NCBI GenBank assembly: GCA_003649515.1
Contig: QMSC01000002.1
Coordinates: forward strand, 1 to 30,973
Reading direction: 5' to 3'
DNA length: 30,973 nucleotides
Origin: Thermoprotei archaeon
GTDB lineage: Archaea; Thermoproteota; Thermoprotei; Thermofilales; B20-G17
Made by a program: the position numbers and the translations under genes. The notes under the pieces were generated by a model, which ran no database searches, was not told where the DNA came from, and saw only the letters and a program-made list of their open reading frames with translations. Shown here piece by piece: positions 7,456-14,657 of this stretch (within the stretch, counting starts at the first letter, position 1; every line of letters begins with the position of its first letter).

Positions 7456-8382
7456 ATGAGATCGCTGACTCAGGTATTGATAGCACTATGTGTCCTACAT
7501 GCAATATTAGGAGTAATCCTCCCATGCTGGAGAGGGAGTTATTGCTTCTCTCAACCCGAGGACTATAAGAGTTACGCTATCATCAACTTATTTAGGGATG
7601 GATGGGCGAGGGTAAGTATACTCTATTGGTTTGGAGAAAACAATACGGTTTTAATATTTAAGGCAAGGCTAATAGGAGTTCCTCGGCTTGACTCCCTTAC
7701 AATAATTGATGACAAGGAGTTGCCGGTCGAATATGAAACCGTAGGTAAGGATAGGTTGCTAATTTACGTGTTAGGAGCTAAGTGGATCAATGTTACCTAC
7801 TATACATGCACTATAACATTCAAGCGAGAAGAGATATGGGTCGTGAATTACACTTTTCCCTACGTATCCTTTCTGGTGCTTCCTGAGAAAGCTGTAGTCT
7901 TAGATATTAACACTCTTCCCTTAAGAATCTATTCAAAGGATAAGAGGATGGTTCTTCAAATGCCTCCCGGCATCGTGAAAGTAGCATATGTCCTCACCCT
8001 GAACTCAGAAGTACCAATATCCAAGAAAAAGGAAACAGATGTGCTCTCTCTATTGAGCGCGTACATATTTCCATTAGCCGTAACGTGTATTGGAGGAGTT
8101 GTCGCATGGGCTATAATGATGTGGTACCAAGGGCTAAAGGTCTCTAGGCTTAAAGGGCTGTTAGACGACGTCGATAAGGAGATCATAAGACTTATTGAAG
8201 ATATGGGCGGAAAAGCATATCAATATGAGATCCAAGATAAACTAGAGCTTCCAAAAACAACTCTTTGGCGACATATAGTTAAGTTAAAAGAATGCGGTAT
8301 CTTGTCAATAGAGAAAAGAGGCAGAACTAATTATCTGAAGCTGAGGGGAAGGATCTTCCTCAAAAAGCTTGTCCGGGGGTAG
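7456..8382 (+). CDS. Membrane-anchored winged-helix transcriptional regulator
   Basis: The 308-residue product has an N-terminal hydrophobic signal (about residues 3-23, LTQVLIALCVLHAILGVIL), an external beta-rich domain (about 30-195), one membrane helix (about 198-223, FPLAVTCIGGVVAWAIMMWY) and a cytoplasmic winged helix (about 238-305: DKEIIRLIEDMGG, then PKTTLWRHIVKLKECGIL and the wing SIEKRGRTNYLKL). It is thus a one-component regulator with an outside sensor and inside DNA-binding domain, a layout known in archaea. ATG 7456 is chosen because the signal peptide begins there; the frame is open to 7426. It is divergent from the large unknown gene, a plausible target. The signal sensed is unknown. 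Confidence 0.82.
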   Translation: MRSLTQVLIALCVLHAILGVILPCWRGSYCFSQPEDYKSYAIINLFRDGWARVSILYWFGENNTVLIFKARLIGVPRLDSLTIIDDKELPVEYETVGKDRLLIYVLGAKWINVTYYTCTITFKREEIWVVNYTFPYVSFLVLPEKAVVLDINTLPLRIYSKDKRMVLQMPPGIVKVAYVLTLNSEVPISKKKETDVLSLLSAYIFPLAVTCIGGVVAWAIMMWYQGLKVSRLKGLLDDVDKEIIRLIEDMGGKAYQYEIQDKLELPKTTLWRHIVKLKECGILSIEKRGRTNYLKLRGRIFLKKLVRG

Positions 8383-8607
8383 CAGCTGTCTGCGTTATTT
8401 TTGGTTATTGGTAGCTGGTGCGAGCCTCTTCCTCAGCCTCCTATTGGTGCTTCATGGAGAACTACATTAACTATTATCAGATAGATTCTGCAGAATACGC
8501 CGCCAGCAAAAACTAGTAACTTCTACCAAGCACCTCAAATACTCAATCAACCGCGTAGTTTACAAAAGCCTGTCACTACAAAAACTTCTTTTAGTGCTTC
8601 AGTGTAG

Positions 8608-8617
8608 AAATATAAAT
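8608..8617 (+). promoter_or_regulatory. TATA box of the gene at 8652
   Basis: aaatataaat lies 35-44 bases before the ATG at 8652, with aaggt just upstream of the start. The rest of the 269-base gap from 8383 shows nothing else convincing except a possible 33-residue hydrophobic frame discussed under rejected items. Confidence 0.55.
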
Positions 8618-8651
8618 TGGTGGACAGTACACTAAAATTAAGGTAGCATGT

Positions 8652-9314
8652 ATGCTTAGCTCAACACTAGAGTTTGTAAAGAAGATACTTGCTGACAAAT
8701 TTGAAGAGTGGAGAAGCGCTAGAGGAATGGTATATGCTAGAGCCATAGATGCCCCATTTGACGAATTGTATATTTCAATGAAACCTATAGGATTTTTCGA
8801 ATATAAGTATAACTTCTCTGCCATTATGACTCTAGTTCCTACTCATATGATGAACGATCGCTACGCCGAGATCTATAGACGGTTAAAGGGGTTGGAGTGT
8901 GATCTTAAGATAAAGGGACTGCTAAGGAAGAACTTTTTCTTCATCACAAGAAGGGATCTTGATGCTCTATCCCAGCTCGTTGAGGATCTTAAGCCTAACG
9001 ATCTTTTAGCTAGCGAGCTTACCAATGACTCGAGTCTCATGGGTAAAATAAGGAAGTTAGGTGCAATAGAACTTACTGTAAGGCTTAAGTCGATTACAGA
9101 ATTATATGCTCCGTTCGTCGCCAGCAGAGAGGCCATGCTTCAAGCGGAGAAGGCTTTCTACGAAAATCCAGAGGATATCGTGTGGATCTTAACTCTCTCA
9201 ACGATACTCACTCAAGGACCGAGATTACGGCGCAATGTGCAGTTAATATACGAGGTCCTTTATGACATCTCACAGAAGATTAAAGATATATCCAATAGGT
9301 TGTCTTCAGACTAG
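8652..9314 (+). CDS. Uncharacterised protein (220 aa)
   Basis: I do not recognise this family. The sequence is soluble and largely alpha-helical, with a beta-containing N-terminal half (ARAIDAPFDELYISMKPIGF, FSAIMTLVPTHM) and helical C-terminal half ending in QKIKDISNRL. No catalytic, metal or nucleotide motif stands out and there is no signal peptide. The start is ATG 8652, preceded by aaggt and a good TATA box at 8608. It stands alone, with an AT-rich 88-base gap before the next same-strand small regulator gene, which appears to have its own promoter. Confidence 0.72.
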   Translation: MLSSTLEFVKKILADKFEEWRSARGMVYARAIDAPFDELYISMKPIGFFEYKYNFSAIMTLVPTHMMNDRYAEIYRRLKGLECDLKIKGLLRKNFFFITRRDLDALSQLVEDLKPNDLLASELTNDSSLMGKIRKLGAIELTVRLKSITELYAPFVASREAMLQAEKAFYENPEDIVWILTLSTILTQGPRLRRNVQLIYEVLYDISQKIKDISNRLSSD

Positions 9315-9402
9315 GATCAAATTGTAAAAGTTATCATAAATTTTTTATATTATTTTAGTCTTCTATATTTCTAACATATCAAGTCTATACCAATGATATG
9401 AG

Positions 9403-9693
9403 GTGACTATAATAGGTCGCAGAGTTACTGCTAAGACACTTAAACTCATATTAGCTATAATTGACTTACTGCGCAGGAGTAAGCATCCCATTTCAACAAA
9501 GGAAATATTATTATTGTTACTTAAAAAGAATATATATGTTGATTATTCAAAATTGTATCAATGCCTAAGAATGCTTTCAAGAAAGAACATTCTCATTCAA
9601 ACATCATATGGCAAAATGTCTTTCTGGGAGCTTAACAAAGGCCTAGAGCGAAGGGAAATCCTCCAGATGTTAGGGGTGGAAGAGTATTCGTAG
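9403..9693 (+). CDS. Small winged-helix DNA-binding protein
   Basis: The 96-residue product looks like a stand-alone winged helix: helix 1 LKLILAIIDLLRRSKHPI, helix 2 STKEILLLLLKKN, recognition helix YSKLYQCLRMLSRKNIL and a beta wing IQTSYGKMSFWEL. The likely role is transcription control. The start is uncertain. The only in-frame start codon near the front is GTG 9403, which lies within a Shine-Dalgarno-like tgaggtgac (9399-9407); the codons at normal spacing from that site are ATA. Upstream DNA is very AT-rich (ttttttatattattttag, 9341-9358), a probable promoter. It is followed by a 207-base gap and then the recombinase gene. Confidence 0.7.
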   Translation: MTIIGRRVTAKTLKLILAIIDLLRRSKHPISTKEILLLLLKKNIYVDYSKLYQCLRMLSRKNILIQTSYGKMSFWELNKGLERREILQMLGVEEYS

Positions 9694-9714
9694 CGGCTCC
9701 ATCGATATCAGTGT

Positions 9715-9734
9715 TCTCACACAAGCGTGTTAGA
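9715..9734. repeat. Imperfect inverted repeat after the small regulator gene
   Basis: tctcacac and gtgttaga flank the 4-base spacer aagc, pairing at 7 of 8 positions. It lies 22 bases after the stop of the small winged-helix gene and 167 bases before the recombinase start. It could be a terminator hairpin, an operator or part of a recombinase site. The remainder of the 9694-9900 gap shows nothing distinctive apart from AT-rich DNA near 9840-9875 that may hold the recombinase promoter. Confidence 0.3.
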
Positions 9735-9900
9735 GAGCCAAAAACTCACCGCTTCGTGACGTAACGCTATGTAGGATGCCCGTTTAATTCACAAACAAGC
9801 GTTATCGTTTGAAGTCGGAATTTCCTTGAATGCGTGCCGCTATTAATTTATCAAGTAGAAAATTATTTTTGATACGTGTAAGTCAATACCGTGCATTACT

Positions 9901-10959
9901 ATGGGCTCCGATGTAACAGAGGAAACTTTACGACATCTTCTGGAGAACACTATAAGGTATAATTTAAGTAAGGAAAGTTACGAGTTCTTAAAAACTTTCC
10001 TAGGATGGCTTGCAAATCAGGGTCTACGCGTTTCTACCCGTTATCGCTACGCAGAAATTATAGGAGATTTTCTTAGATGGCTTGAGACTAGAAACGTGAA
10101 GGTCGAACGTATATCGTTAAAGGACGTAGAGTTCTACTTCAGTGCAGTGCGAGAGAGGGGTTTAAAAACGAGCACGATGCATTGGTATGTTGTTGGGATT
10201 AAAAAGTTACTGAAGTATCTCTACTTCCTAACCGATGACGATAGGTATAGAAAGCTTTACGAAAAAGTTAAGGTCCCTAAAATCCAGCAAGTTCTGCCTG
10301 AGGTTCTCTCATCCGTGGAAGTCCTCAGATTGCTTGAAGCCCTGGATGACGCTAAATATAGAGCTCTCTTTTCTCTCATATACGAGACTGGCTGCCGTAT
10401 AAGTGAAGCTCTTAATCTTAAGATGAAAGACTTGAGTGTTGATGAGTATGGAATTAAAGTCTTCTTCCGTAGGAGTAAGAGTGAGGCGAGAGCTGTTAGA
10501 GTGATAGTTTTCTCGAAAACCATTTTAGGATGGCTTGAATTGCATGCAGCAAAGAACGATCCAGAAGCCTATGTCTTCTACGGGCGCGATCCCTATAAAA
10601 GAATGGCACGTAGTACAGCCACCTATGTCCTAAAGAGAGCGGCTATGAAGGCCGGAATTAAAAAGAAGGTGCACCCTCATCTTCTCAGACATACTCGCGC
10701 AACGGAGCTTTATAGGTTCTTTAAGGAGCTTGAGATGATGAGATGGTTCGGCTGGAAAACGAGGAAAATGATAGATATCTACAGTAAAATCACACAGGAG
10801 GATGTGGAGGAGAAGTATATAAGGAAATTTCTTGGTGGAGAGAAGGTTTCCCACGACAGGCAACTTTTATCGGTCGCTATCTGCCCAAAATGTAAGGCTA
10901 TTAATCCTCCGAATGCCAAGTACTGTTACTCTTGCGGGCATTCCTTGAATCAATCCTAG
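9901..10959 (+). CDS. xerA: Tyrosine recombinase with C-terminal zinc ribbon
   Basis: The 352-residue protein has a SAM-like core-binding N-terminal domain (about 22-115) and a tyrosine-recombinase catalytic domain. The catalytic set is complete: R166 (TGCRISEA), K193 (RRSKSEA), H260 and R263 (HLLRHTRAT), W285 (FGWKT) and nucleophile Y294 (IDIYSKIT). The C-terminus adds a zinc ribbon C328-x2-C331 and C342-x2-C345, not found in bacterial XerC/D. Intact catalytic residues suggest an active enzyme, either the chromosome-dimer resolvase XerA or an integrase of an element. No attachment site or dif-like sequence is evident nearby. Small DNA-binding genes lie on both sides, which fits an element remnant but does not prove it. 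Its stop shares four bases (ctag, 10956-10959) with the convergent regulator. Confidence 0.9.
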   Translation: MGSDVTEETLRHLLENTIRYNLSKESYEFLKTFLGWLANQGLRVSTRYRYAEIIGDFLRWLETRNVKVERISLKDVEFYFSAVRERGLKTSTMHWYVVGIKKLLKYLYFLTDDDRYRKLYEKVKVPKIQQVLPEVLSSVEVLRLLEALDDAKYRALFSLIYETGCRISEALNLKMKDLSVDEYGIKVFFRRSKSEARAVRVIVFSKTILGWLELHAAKNDPEAYVFYGRDPYKRMARSTATYVLKRAAMKAGIKKKVHPHLLRHTRATELYRFFKELEMMRWFGWKTRKMIDIYSKITQEDVEEKYIRKFLGGEKVSHDRQLLSVAICPKCKAINPPNAKYCYSCGHSLNQS

Positions 10960-11255
10960 GCCTTTAGGCTCTTTAAAATATTCTCGGCAAGTAGATGATC
11001 ATTAAAGAAAAGTAGGATTCTACGCCCTCTCTTCTCTATTCTTAGGAGTCCAACTCTGCTTAGGATTGCAATGTGATTGTATAGATTGCCAGCGCCTATA
11101 TTGAGTTCTTGTGATATTTTGTGCAGGCTTATACCAGGCCTACTTATCACTTGAAGGAGTATTTCCCTCCTCAGGGGGTTTTCTAAGGCTTCACTTATGG
11201 TTAGTATCTTTCTTGGCAATTTTATATCCCTATGAGAAAGACACCGGGGGCACAA
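10956..11255 (-). CDS. ArsR-like winged-helix regulator
   Basis: The 99-residue product starts MCPRC and contains a winged helix: ISEALENPLRREILLQVI, then helix SLHKISQEL, recognition helix GAGNLYNHIAILSRVGLL and wing RIEKRGRRILLFF. This matches the ArsR/HTH_20 type, so it is probably a dimeric repressor. The single CPRC at the N-terminus could be half of a metal site in a dimer. The start is TTG 11255. An in-frame stop lies nine codons upstream and the TATA element cttataaag at 11275-11283 would place transcription start close to this TTG. It is convergent with the recombinase (four-base stop overlap) and downstream, on the same strand, of the Lon-type protease gene. Confidence 0.8.
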   Translation of the reverse strand: MCPRCLSHRDIKLPRKILTISEALENPLRREILLQVISRPGISLHKISQELNIGAGNLYNHIAILSRVGLLRIEKRGRRILLFFNDHLLAENILKSLKA

Positions 11256-11274
11256 ATATGTTTCTCTCCGAATA

Positions 11275-11283
11275 CTTTATAAG
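11275..11283 (-). promoter_or_regulatory. TATA box of the ArsR-like gene
   Basis: On the minus strand this reads cttataaag, about 24 bases from the TTG start at 11255, consistent with a leaderless message. It occupies the 48-base gap after the protease gene, so the regulator can be transcribed on its own. Confidence 0.5.
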
Positions 11284-11303
11284 TAGCCATAAACTCGCCG
11301 AAG

Positions 11304-12221
11304 TCATTGCGGTTTTAAAAAGTACTGTAATGCCTCTCTTACGGTTGAAACCTCTATGACCTTCATATCATATCCTCTCTCCCTTAGAACTTCCTCTAAG
11401 GGTACTCTAACGTAGCCCTTTACCTGATATATGGTCACTCCCGGTGCTACTTTCCTTGAAATTACTAGAGGGCGCAACATTTCTCCTTGACCTTTGGGTA
11501 CTAGAAATATCTTTATGTTATGCGACGCTGCAGCTAATGCTTTTTCCAGAATTCCGCCTACAGGGCCTATTCTTCCATCCTGTAATATTTCCCCTGTTAT
11601 GCAAACATCTTTCCTTAGCTCAAGCCCCATAATTTTAGCCATAATCAGTATAGTTAATGCGGCTCCCGCGGATGGGCCGTCAATTACATGGATTGTTTTG
11701 TCAGCTTGCACAACTATAAAACAATCATACTTTACTTTAGAGTTGGTTAAGTTTAAAGCAACTTTAAGCGCGGTTACGGCAGAGGATTGTAGGTCTATAC
11801 CTATCCTTGGTGTTGTTGAAATAAAGACCTTTCCTGTTCCCGGCACAACTTTTACGTATATTTTCATGACAACTCCTTCTGTCACGTACTTTAAGAACCC
11901 CACTCGAACTATGTATACTCCAACGATAGGTATCCAATCGTAGTCCTTAGCCAGATTAGCCGGTACTTTACCTTCTGTTGCAGTGGTGTTAAGTAGCCGT
12001 GCAAGACTATGTTTTAGGTAGTTGTTTTCTTCAAGAAGGCTCTGTAAGCGTTTTTCTAGCTCAGCATTTCTCTGCAAGAGATCATTCACCTTTTCTGCAA
12101 GTTCCTCGCTTAGTAACCTAAGCTTTGCTAGTTCAACGTACTGATAGAATATTATGGTGCCTAAAAACGCATTTAAGACAACGCTTACTAGAAATGCTAC
12201 CTTTAAGACTTCCAGTCTCAT
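11304..12221 (-). CDS. Membrane-tethered Lon-type (S16) protease without ATPase domain
   Basis: The 305-residue protein has an N-terminal membrane helix (about 8-26, VAFLVSVVLNAFLGTIIFY), a coiled coil (about 30-76, rich in LxxxLEExNxYL) and a C-terminal Lon protease fold. The catalytic dyad is visible: S184 in DGPSAGAAL and K227 in GGILEKALAA, 43 residues apart as in Lon. The GEILQDGRIGPVGG strand is also typical. It lacks the AAA+ module, matching the archaeal COG1750 group, so ATP-independent membrane-linked proteolysis is likely; substrates are unknown. The protease domain probably faces outward if the N-terminal helix acts as a signal anchor. The start is ATG 12221 after ggggcgatt. A long intergenic gap lies upstream. 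Confidence 0.88.
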   Translation of the reverse strand: MRLEVLKVAFLVSVVLNAFLGTIIFYQYVELAKLRLLSEELAEKVNDLLQRNAELEKRLQSLLEENNYLKHSLARLLNTTATEGKVPANLAKDYDWIPIVGVYIVRVGFLKYVTEGVVMKIYVKVVPGTGKVFISTTPRIGIDLQSSAVTALKVALNLTNSKVKYDCFIVVQADKTIHVIDGPSAGAALTILIMAKIMGLELRKDVCITGEILQDGRIGPVGGILEKALAAASHNIKIFLVPKGQGEMLRPLVISRKVAPGVTIYQVKGYVRVPLEEVLRERGYDMKVIEVSTVREALQYFLKPQ

Positions 12222-12742
12222 TTTAATCGCCCCATGTTCTAGCAGATGGTTATAGGTCTGATTCTTAATAGAGCATGTCCGAAGTTGTGTTCAAAGCCCA
12301 TGTGCTTTCTCTTTTCTCATTCTGGCATATATTAATAAGTGTTAGATAAATTTTAAAGACACTATGTTCATTTAAAGGTAGTAAATACAGGAAAAAACGA
12401 AAACAGATTTTTCTATTAAGTTACTAAAAACATGTAATAAGCGGTCTTTTTGTTGTCATAAATATCTTTTGGTCACACAACTCTGAGCACTACGTCGACC
12501 TTTTAAAACTCACAAGGTATTTCTTTCAGTGAACTCTCTCCCCTAGCTTTTAATGAGATAAAGCAGTAAAAAACAAAATTCTTCTTAAAAAGTGCATTTT
12601 CATCTGGTAAAATACATATTAAGTTAAACCTTAAAATATTTAAGTAATACATGGAAATAAGGAAATGCATCAGTTGCTCTAATAAGCCTAAAACTACTAC
12701 TTAAAACTAGGTGGTTACTTGAGGCATAAGACAGGAGAGAAA
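12222..12742. other. AT-rich intergenic region of about 520 bases
   Basis: This is the longest gene-poor stretch in the window. It must hold the promoters of the protease (minus) and of the ribbon-helix-helix regulator (plus). No tRNA-like or C/D-box RNA pattern was found. It contains a 15-base palindrome (12630-12644), a 17-codon frame beginning MEIRKCISCS at about 12651 that is too short to support, and actacttaaaact (12696-12708), a plausible TATA region for the regulator. Confidence 0.5.
12630..12644. repeat. AT-rich palindrome
   Basis: cttaaa-ata-tttaag is a perfect inverted repeat around a 3-base centre, about 100 bases upstream of the ribbon-helix-helix start. It could be an operator for that regulator or a symmetric TATA element. 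AT-rich palindromes arise easily by chance, so confidence is low. Confidence 0.3.
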
Positions 12743-12934
12743 ATGCGACTCATAACAGTGCACCTGCCTATAGCCTATATTAGTGCTCTGAGACAGTTGG
12801 TAGAAGCGGGTTTATACCCAAACGTCAGCGAGGCAATAAGAGTGGCTATTCGCGACTTCATTCACAAAGAAATGTATAGGGTATCGCAGAGTTCGGGAAT
12901 GCAGAGCAATAGCAGAACTTTCTTCATAAGCTGA
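12743..12934 (+). CDS. Ribbon-helix-helix (CopG-like) regulator
   Basis: The 63-residue product begins MRLITVHLPIAYISALRQL and continues VEAGLYPNVSEAIRVAIRDFIHKEM, the exact layout of a ribbon-helix-helix DNA-binding domain: beta strand LITVHLP, helix A, the NVSEAIR turn, then helix B. Such proteins bind DNA as dimers and usually repress transcription. ATG 12743 is chosen because of its Shine-Dalgarno aggaga (12733-12738) and because the strand then begins right at the N-terminus. A TTG at 12719, also preceded by ggtgg, would add eight residues. The last 15 residues are Ser/Asn-rich and probably disordered. A pyrimidine-rich tract follows the stop. Confidence 0.83.
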   Translation: MRLITVHLPIAYISALRQLVEAGLYPNVSEAIRVAIRDFIHKEMYRVSQSSGMQSNSRTFFIS

Positions 12935-12950
12935 AGCTTTGGAATTCTTC

Positions 12951-12995
12951 TTTCTTCTAATTCATTTCCTCTCAAGAGACTTTTTCTTTCTCTCT
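12951..12995 (+). terminator. Pyrimidine-rich tract, probable archaeal terminator
   Basis: Runs such as ttcttctttcttct and tttttctttctctct follow the regulator stop by 17-60 bases. Archaeal termination commonly occurs on T-rich tracts without a hairpin. Confidence 0.45.
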
Positions 12996-13024
12996 AACGC
13001 TAACTTTCTTCTTGTCCACAGTGT

Positions 13025-13032
13025 GTATAAAG
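13025..13032 (+). promoter_or_regulatory. TATA box of the nnr gene
   Basis: gtataaag lies about 55-60 bases before the nnr start region. Transcription would begin near 13055, leaving a leader that includes the exceptionally strong ribosome site aggaggtgat (13081-13090). Confidence 0.5.
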
Positions 13033-13085
13033 ATTATAGCCTAGGCTTAGGAATAGTATTTTAGTTTAAGTATGGGGTCTAGGAG

Positions 13086-14657
13086 GTGATTTGTCTGGAC
13101 TCTATAACGGTGCGAGATATGAGAATACTTGAGGAGAACTCAGCTTTTCTAGGGATTTCAAATCTACTCCTCATGGAGAATGCTGGTAAGGCTGTTGCGG
13201 ATTTCGTGAGCAAGCTAATGGGGTCTTCCACGAAAGGTAAGCGAATACTGGTTGTTGCTGGCTTAGGCAATAACGGTGGTGATGGCTTTGTCGCTGCAAG
13301 ACACCTTGCTATCAAGAGCTTCGACGTGACGGTGATTCTAGCTGGAAAGCCTGGCGAGATCAGGACGTACGAGGCACAGACTAATTTCTATATTCTGAGA
13401 AACATGGAGCACACTGTAAGGATAAAGGTCCTTAGCAACATAGGAGATATTGAGGTTCTTGAGAAAGAAGTGGAAGAAGCAGATGTAATAGTAGATTCGT
13501 TGCTTGGGATAGGTATTAAAGGCCGTGTGCGTGAGCCCTATGCAACAATCATTGAAATCATAAACAGGGCTAAAGCTATCAAAGTGGCGGTCGATGTGCC
13601 TTCAGGACTGAATGCAGACACGGGAGAACCTTGCGGAGTGGCTGTTAAGGCAGACTATACAATAACTTTTCATAAACTGAAGAGAGGCTTAGCTGACAAT
13701 CCCTATGCGGGGAGGGTCATTGTCGCAGACATAGGTATACCGAAGGAGGCCGAGATAATTGTGGGACCGGGAGATCTAAGGTGCTGTCTCAAGAAGAGAG
13801 CACCTGAGTCTAAGAAGGGCGACTATGGAAGGATTCTCGTAATAGGGGGATCTAGGGACTTTAGTGGTGCACCCGCTTTAACGGCTCTCGCGGCTCTTCG
13901 CATGGGGGCTGATATCGTAATACTCTATGTTCCCGAAGTTATAAGCACCGCAGTAAGGGCATTCTCACCTAACCTTATAGTTAATACATATTGTGGTGAT
14001 TACTTTAATGAAAAGGCTGCTAAAAATGCTTTAAACATAGCCGAAAAGTGCGATGTTATAGCCTTAGGGCCAGGACTAGGGTTAAGAGAGGAGGTAAGAG
14101 AGGCTGTAATAAGTTTCATTAGTAGGTTGGAAAAACCTCTCGTGATTGACGCTGATGGACTTAAGTCTCTCAGAGGGAAACTTTCCGTCTTAAGGGATAA
14201 GAGTGTTGTACTCACACCTCATGCGGGGGAGTATAAAATAATCTTCGGCGAAGAGCCTCCTAAAGATTGTACTGAGCGCATTAGAGCAGTAAAGGAGAAA
14301 GCTAAAGAGGTAGGGGTAACAATACTGCTTAAAGGTCCGAGAGACGTCATATCTGATGGTTTACGTGTTAAAATAAACCACACAGGTAATGCTTCAATGA
14401 CCGTGGGAGGCACAGGAGATGTCTTAACGGGAGTTGTTGCAACTTTCCTAGCATGGGGCAATGAGCCATTTGAGGCAGCATGTGCTGGTGCTTTCCTCAA
14501 CGGGCTATTGGGAGACTATGTAGCGAGCACTAAGGGAGCGCACATATTGGCTACAGATTTAATTGATGCTATTCCTTCAGTAACGTCAAAGATCTTGGAG
14601 GAAGTTGAAGTAGGGGAACGGTCAATAAATTTCTTGAAGAATATAGGCTTAATTTAG
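13086..14657 (+). CDS. nnr: Bifunctional NAD(P)H-hydrate repair enzyme (epimerase + dehydratase)
   Basis: Nnr repairs hydrated NADH/NADPH: an N-terminal YjeF-type epimerase interconverts R and S forms and a C-terminal ribokinase-like domain dehydrates the S form using ADP or ATP. Visible are LLMENAGKAVADF and VAGLGNNGGDGFVAARHL (epimerase, residues about 25-80), VDVPSGLNADTG, then the dehydratase with LVIGGSRDFSGAPALTALAA, ALGPGLG, VIDADGLKSL, VLTPHAGE and the nucleotide/active-site loop TVGGTGDVLTGV. The length (523 aa) fits the fused form. The start is odd: GTG 13086 lies inside the perfect ribosome site aggaggtgat, while CTG 13095 sits at ideal spacing and would give (M)DSITVRDM, like family members. 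The stop shares four bases (ttag) with the convergent Lrp-like gene. Confidence 0.95.
   Translation: MICLDSITVRDMRILEENSAFLGISNLLLMENAGKAVADFVSKLMGSSTKGKRILVVAGLGNNGGDGFVAARHLAIKSFDVTVILAGKPGEIRTYEAQTNFYILRNMEHTVRIKVLSNIGDIEVLEKEVEEADVIVDSLLGIGIKGRVREPYATIIEIINRAKAIKVAVDVPSGLNADTGEPCGVAVKADYTITFHKLKRGLADNPYAGRVIVADIGIPKEAEIIVGPGDLRCCLKKRAPESKKGDYGRILVIGGSRDFSGAPALTALAALRMGADIVILYVPEVISTAVRAFSPNLIVNTYCGDYFNEKAAKNALNIAEKCDVIALGPGLGLREEVREAVISFISRLEKPLVIDADGLKSLRGKLSVLRDKSVVLTPHAGEYKIIFGEEPPKDCTERIRAVKEKAKEVGVTILLKGPRDVISDGLRVKINHTGNASMTVGGTGDVLTGVVATFLAWGNEPFEAACAGAFLNGLLGDYVASTKGAHILATDLIDAIPSVTSKILEEVEVGERSINFLKNIGLI

Noticed and set aside
7382..7525. N-terminal extension of the large minus-strand protein to 7525
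   Set aside because: It lies antisense to the signal peptide of the divergent regulator; ATG 7381 gives two non-overlapping divergent genes.
8369..8470. TTG frame of 33 codons giving a hydrophobic peptide (LLVAGASLFLSLLLVL) after the membrane regulator
   Set aside because: It overlaps the end of the regulator gene, uses TTG without a ribosome site and is short; a chance hydrophobic frame is as likely.
11494..11943. 149-codon plus-strand ORF inside the Lon-type protease gene
   Set aside because: It is antisense to the protease, whose catalytic dyad and fold are clear; no start signals are present.
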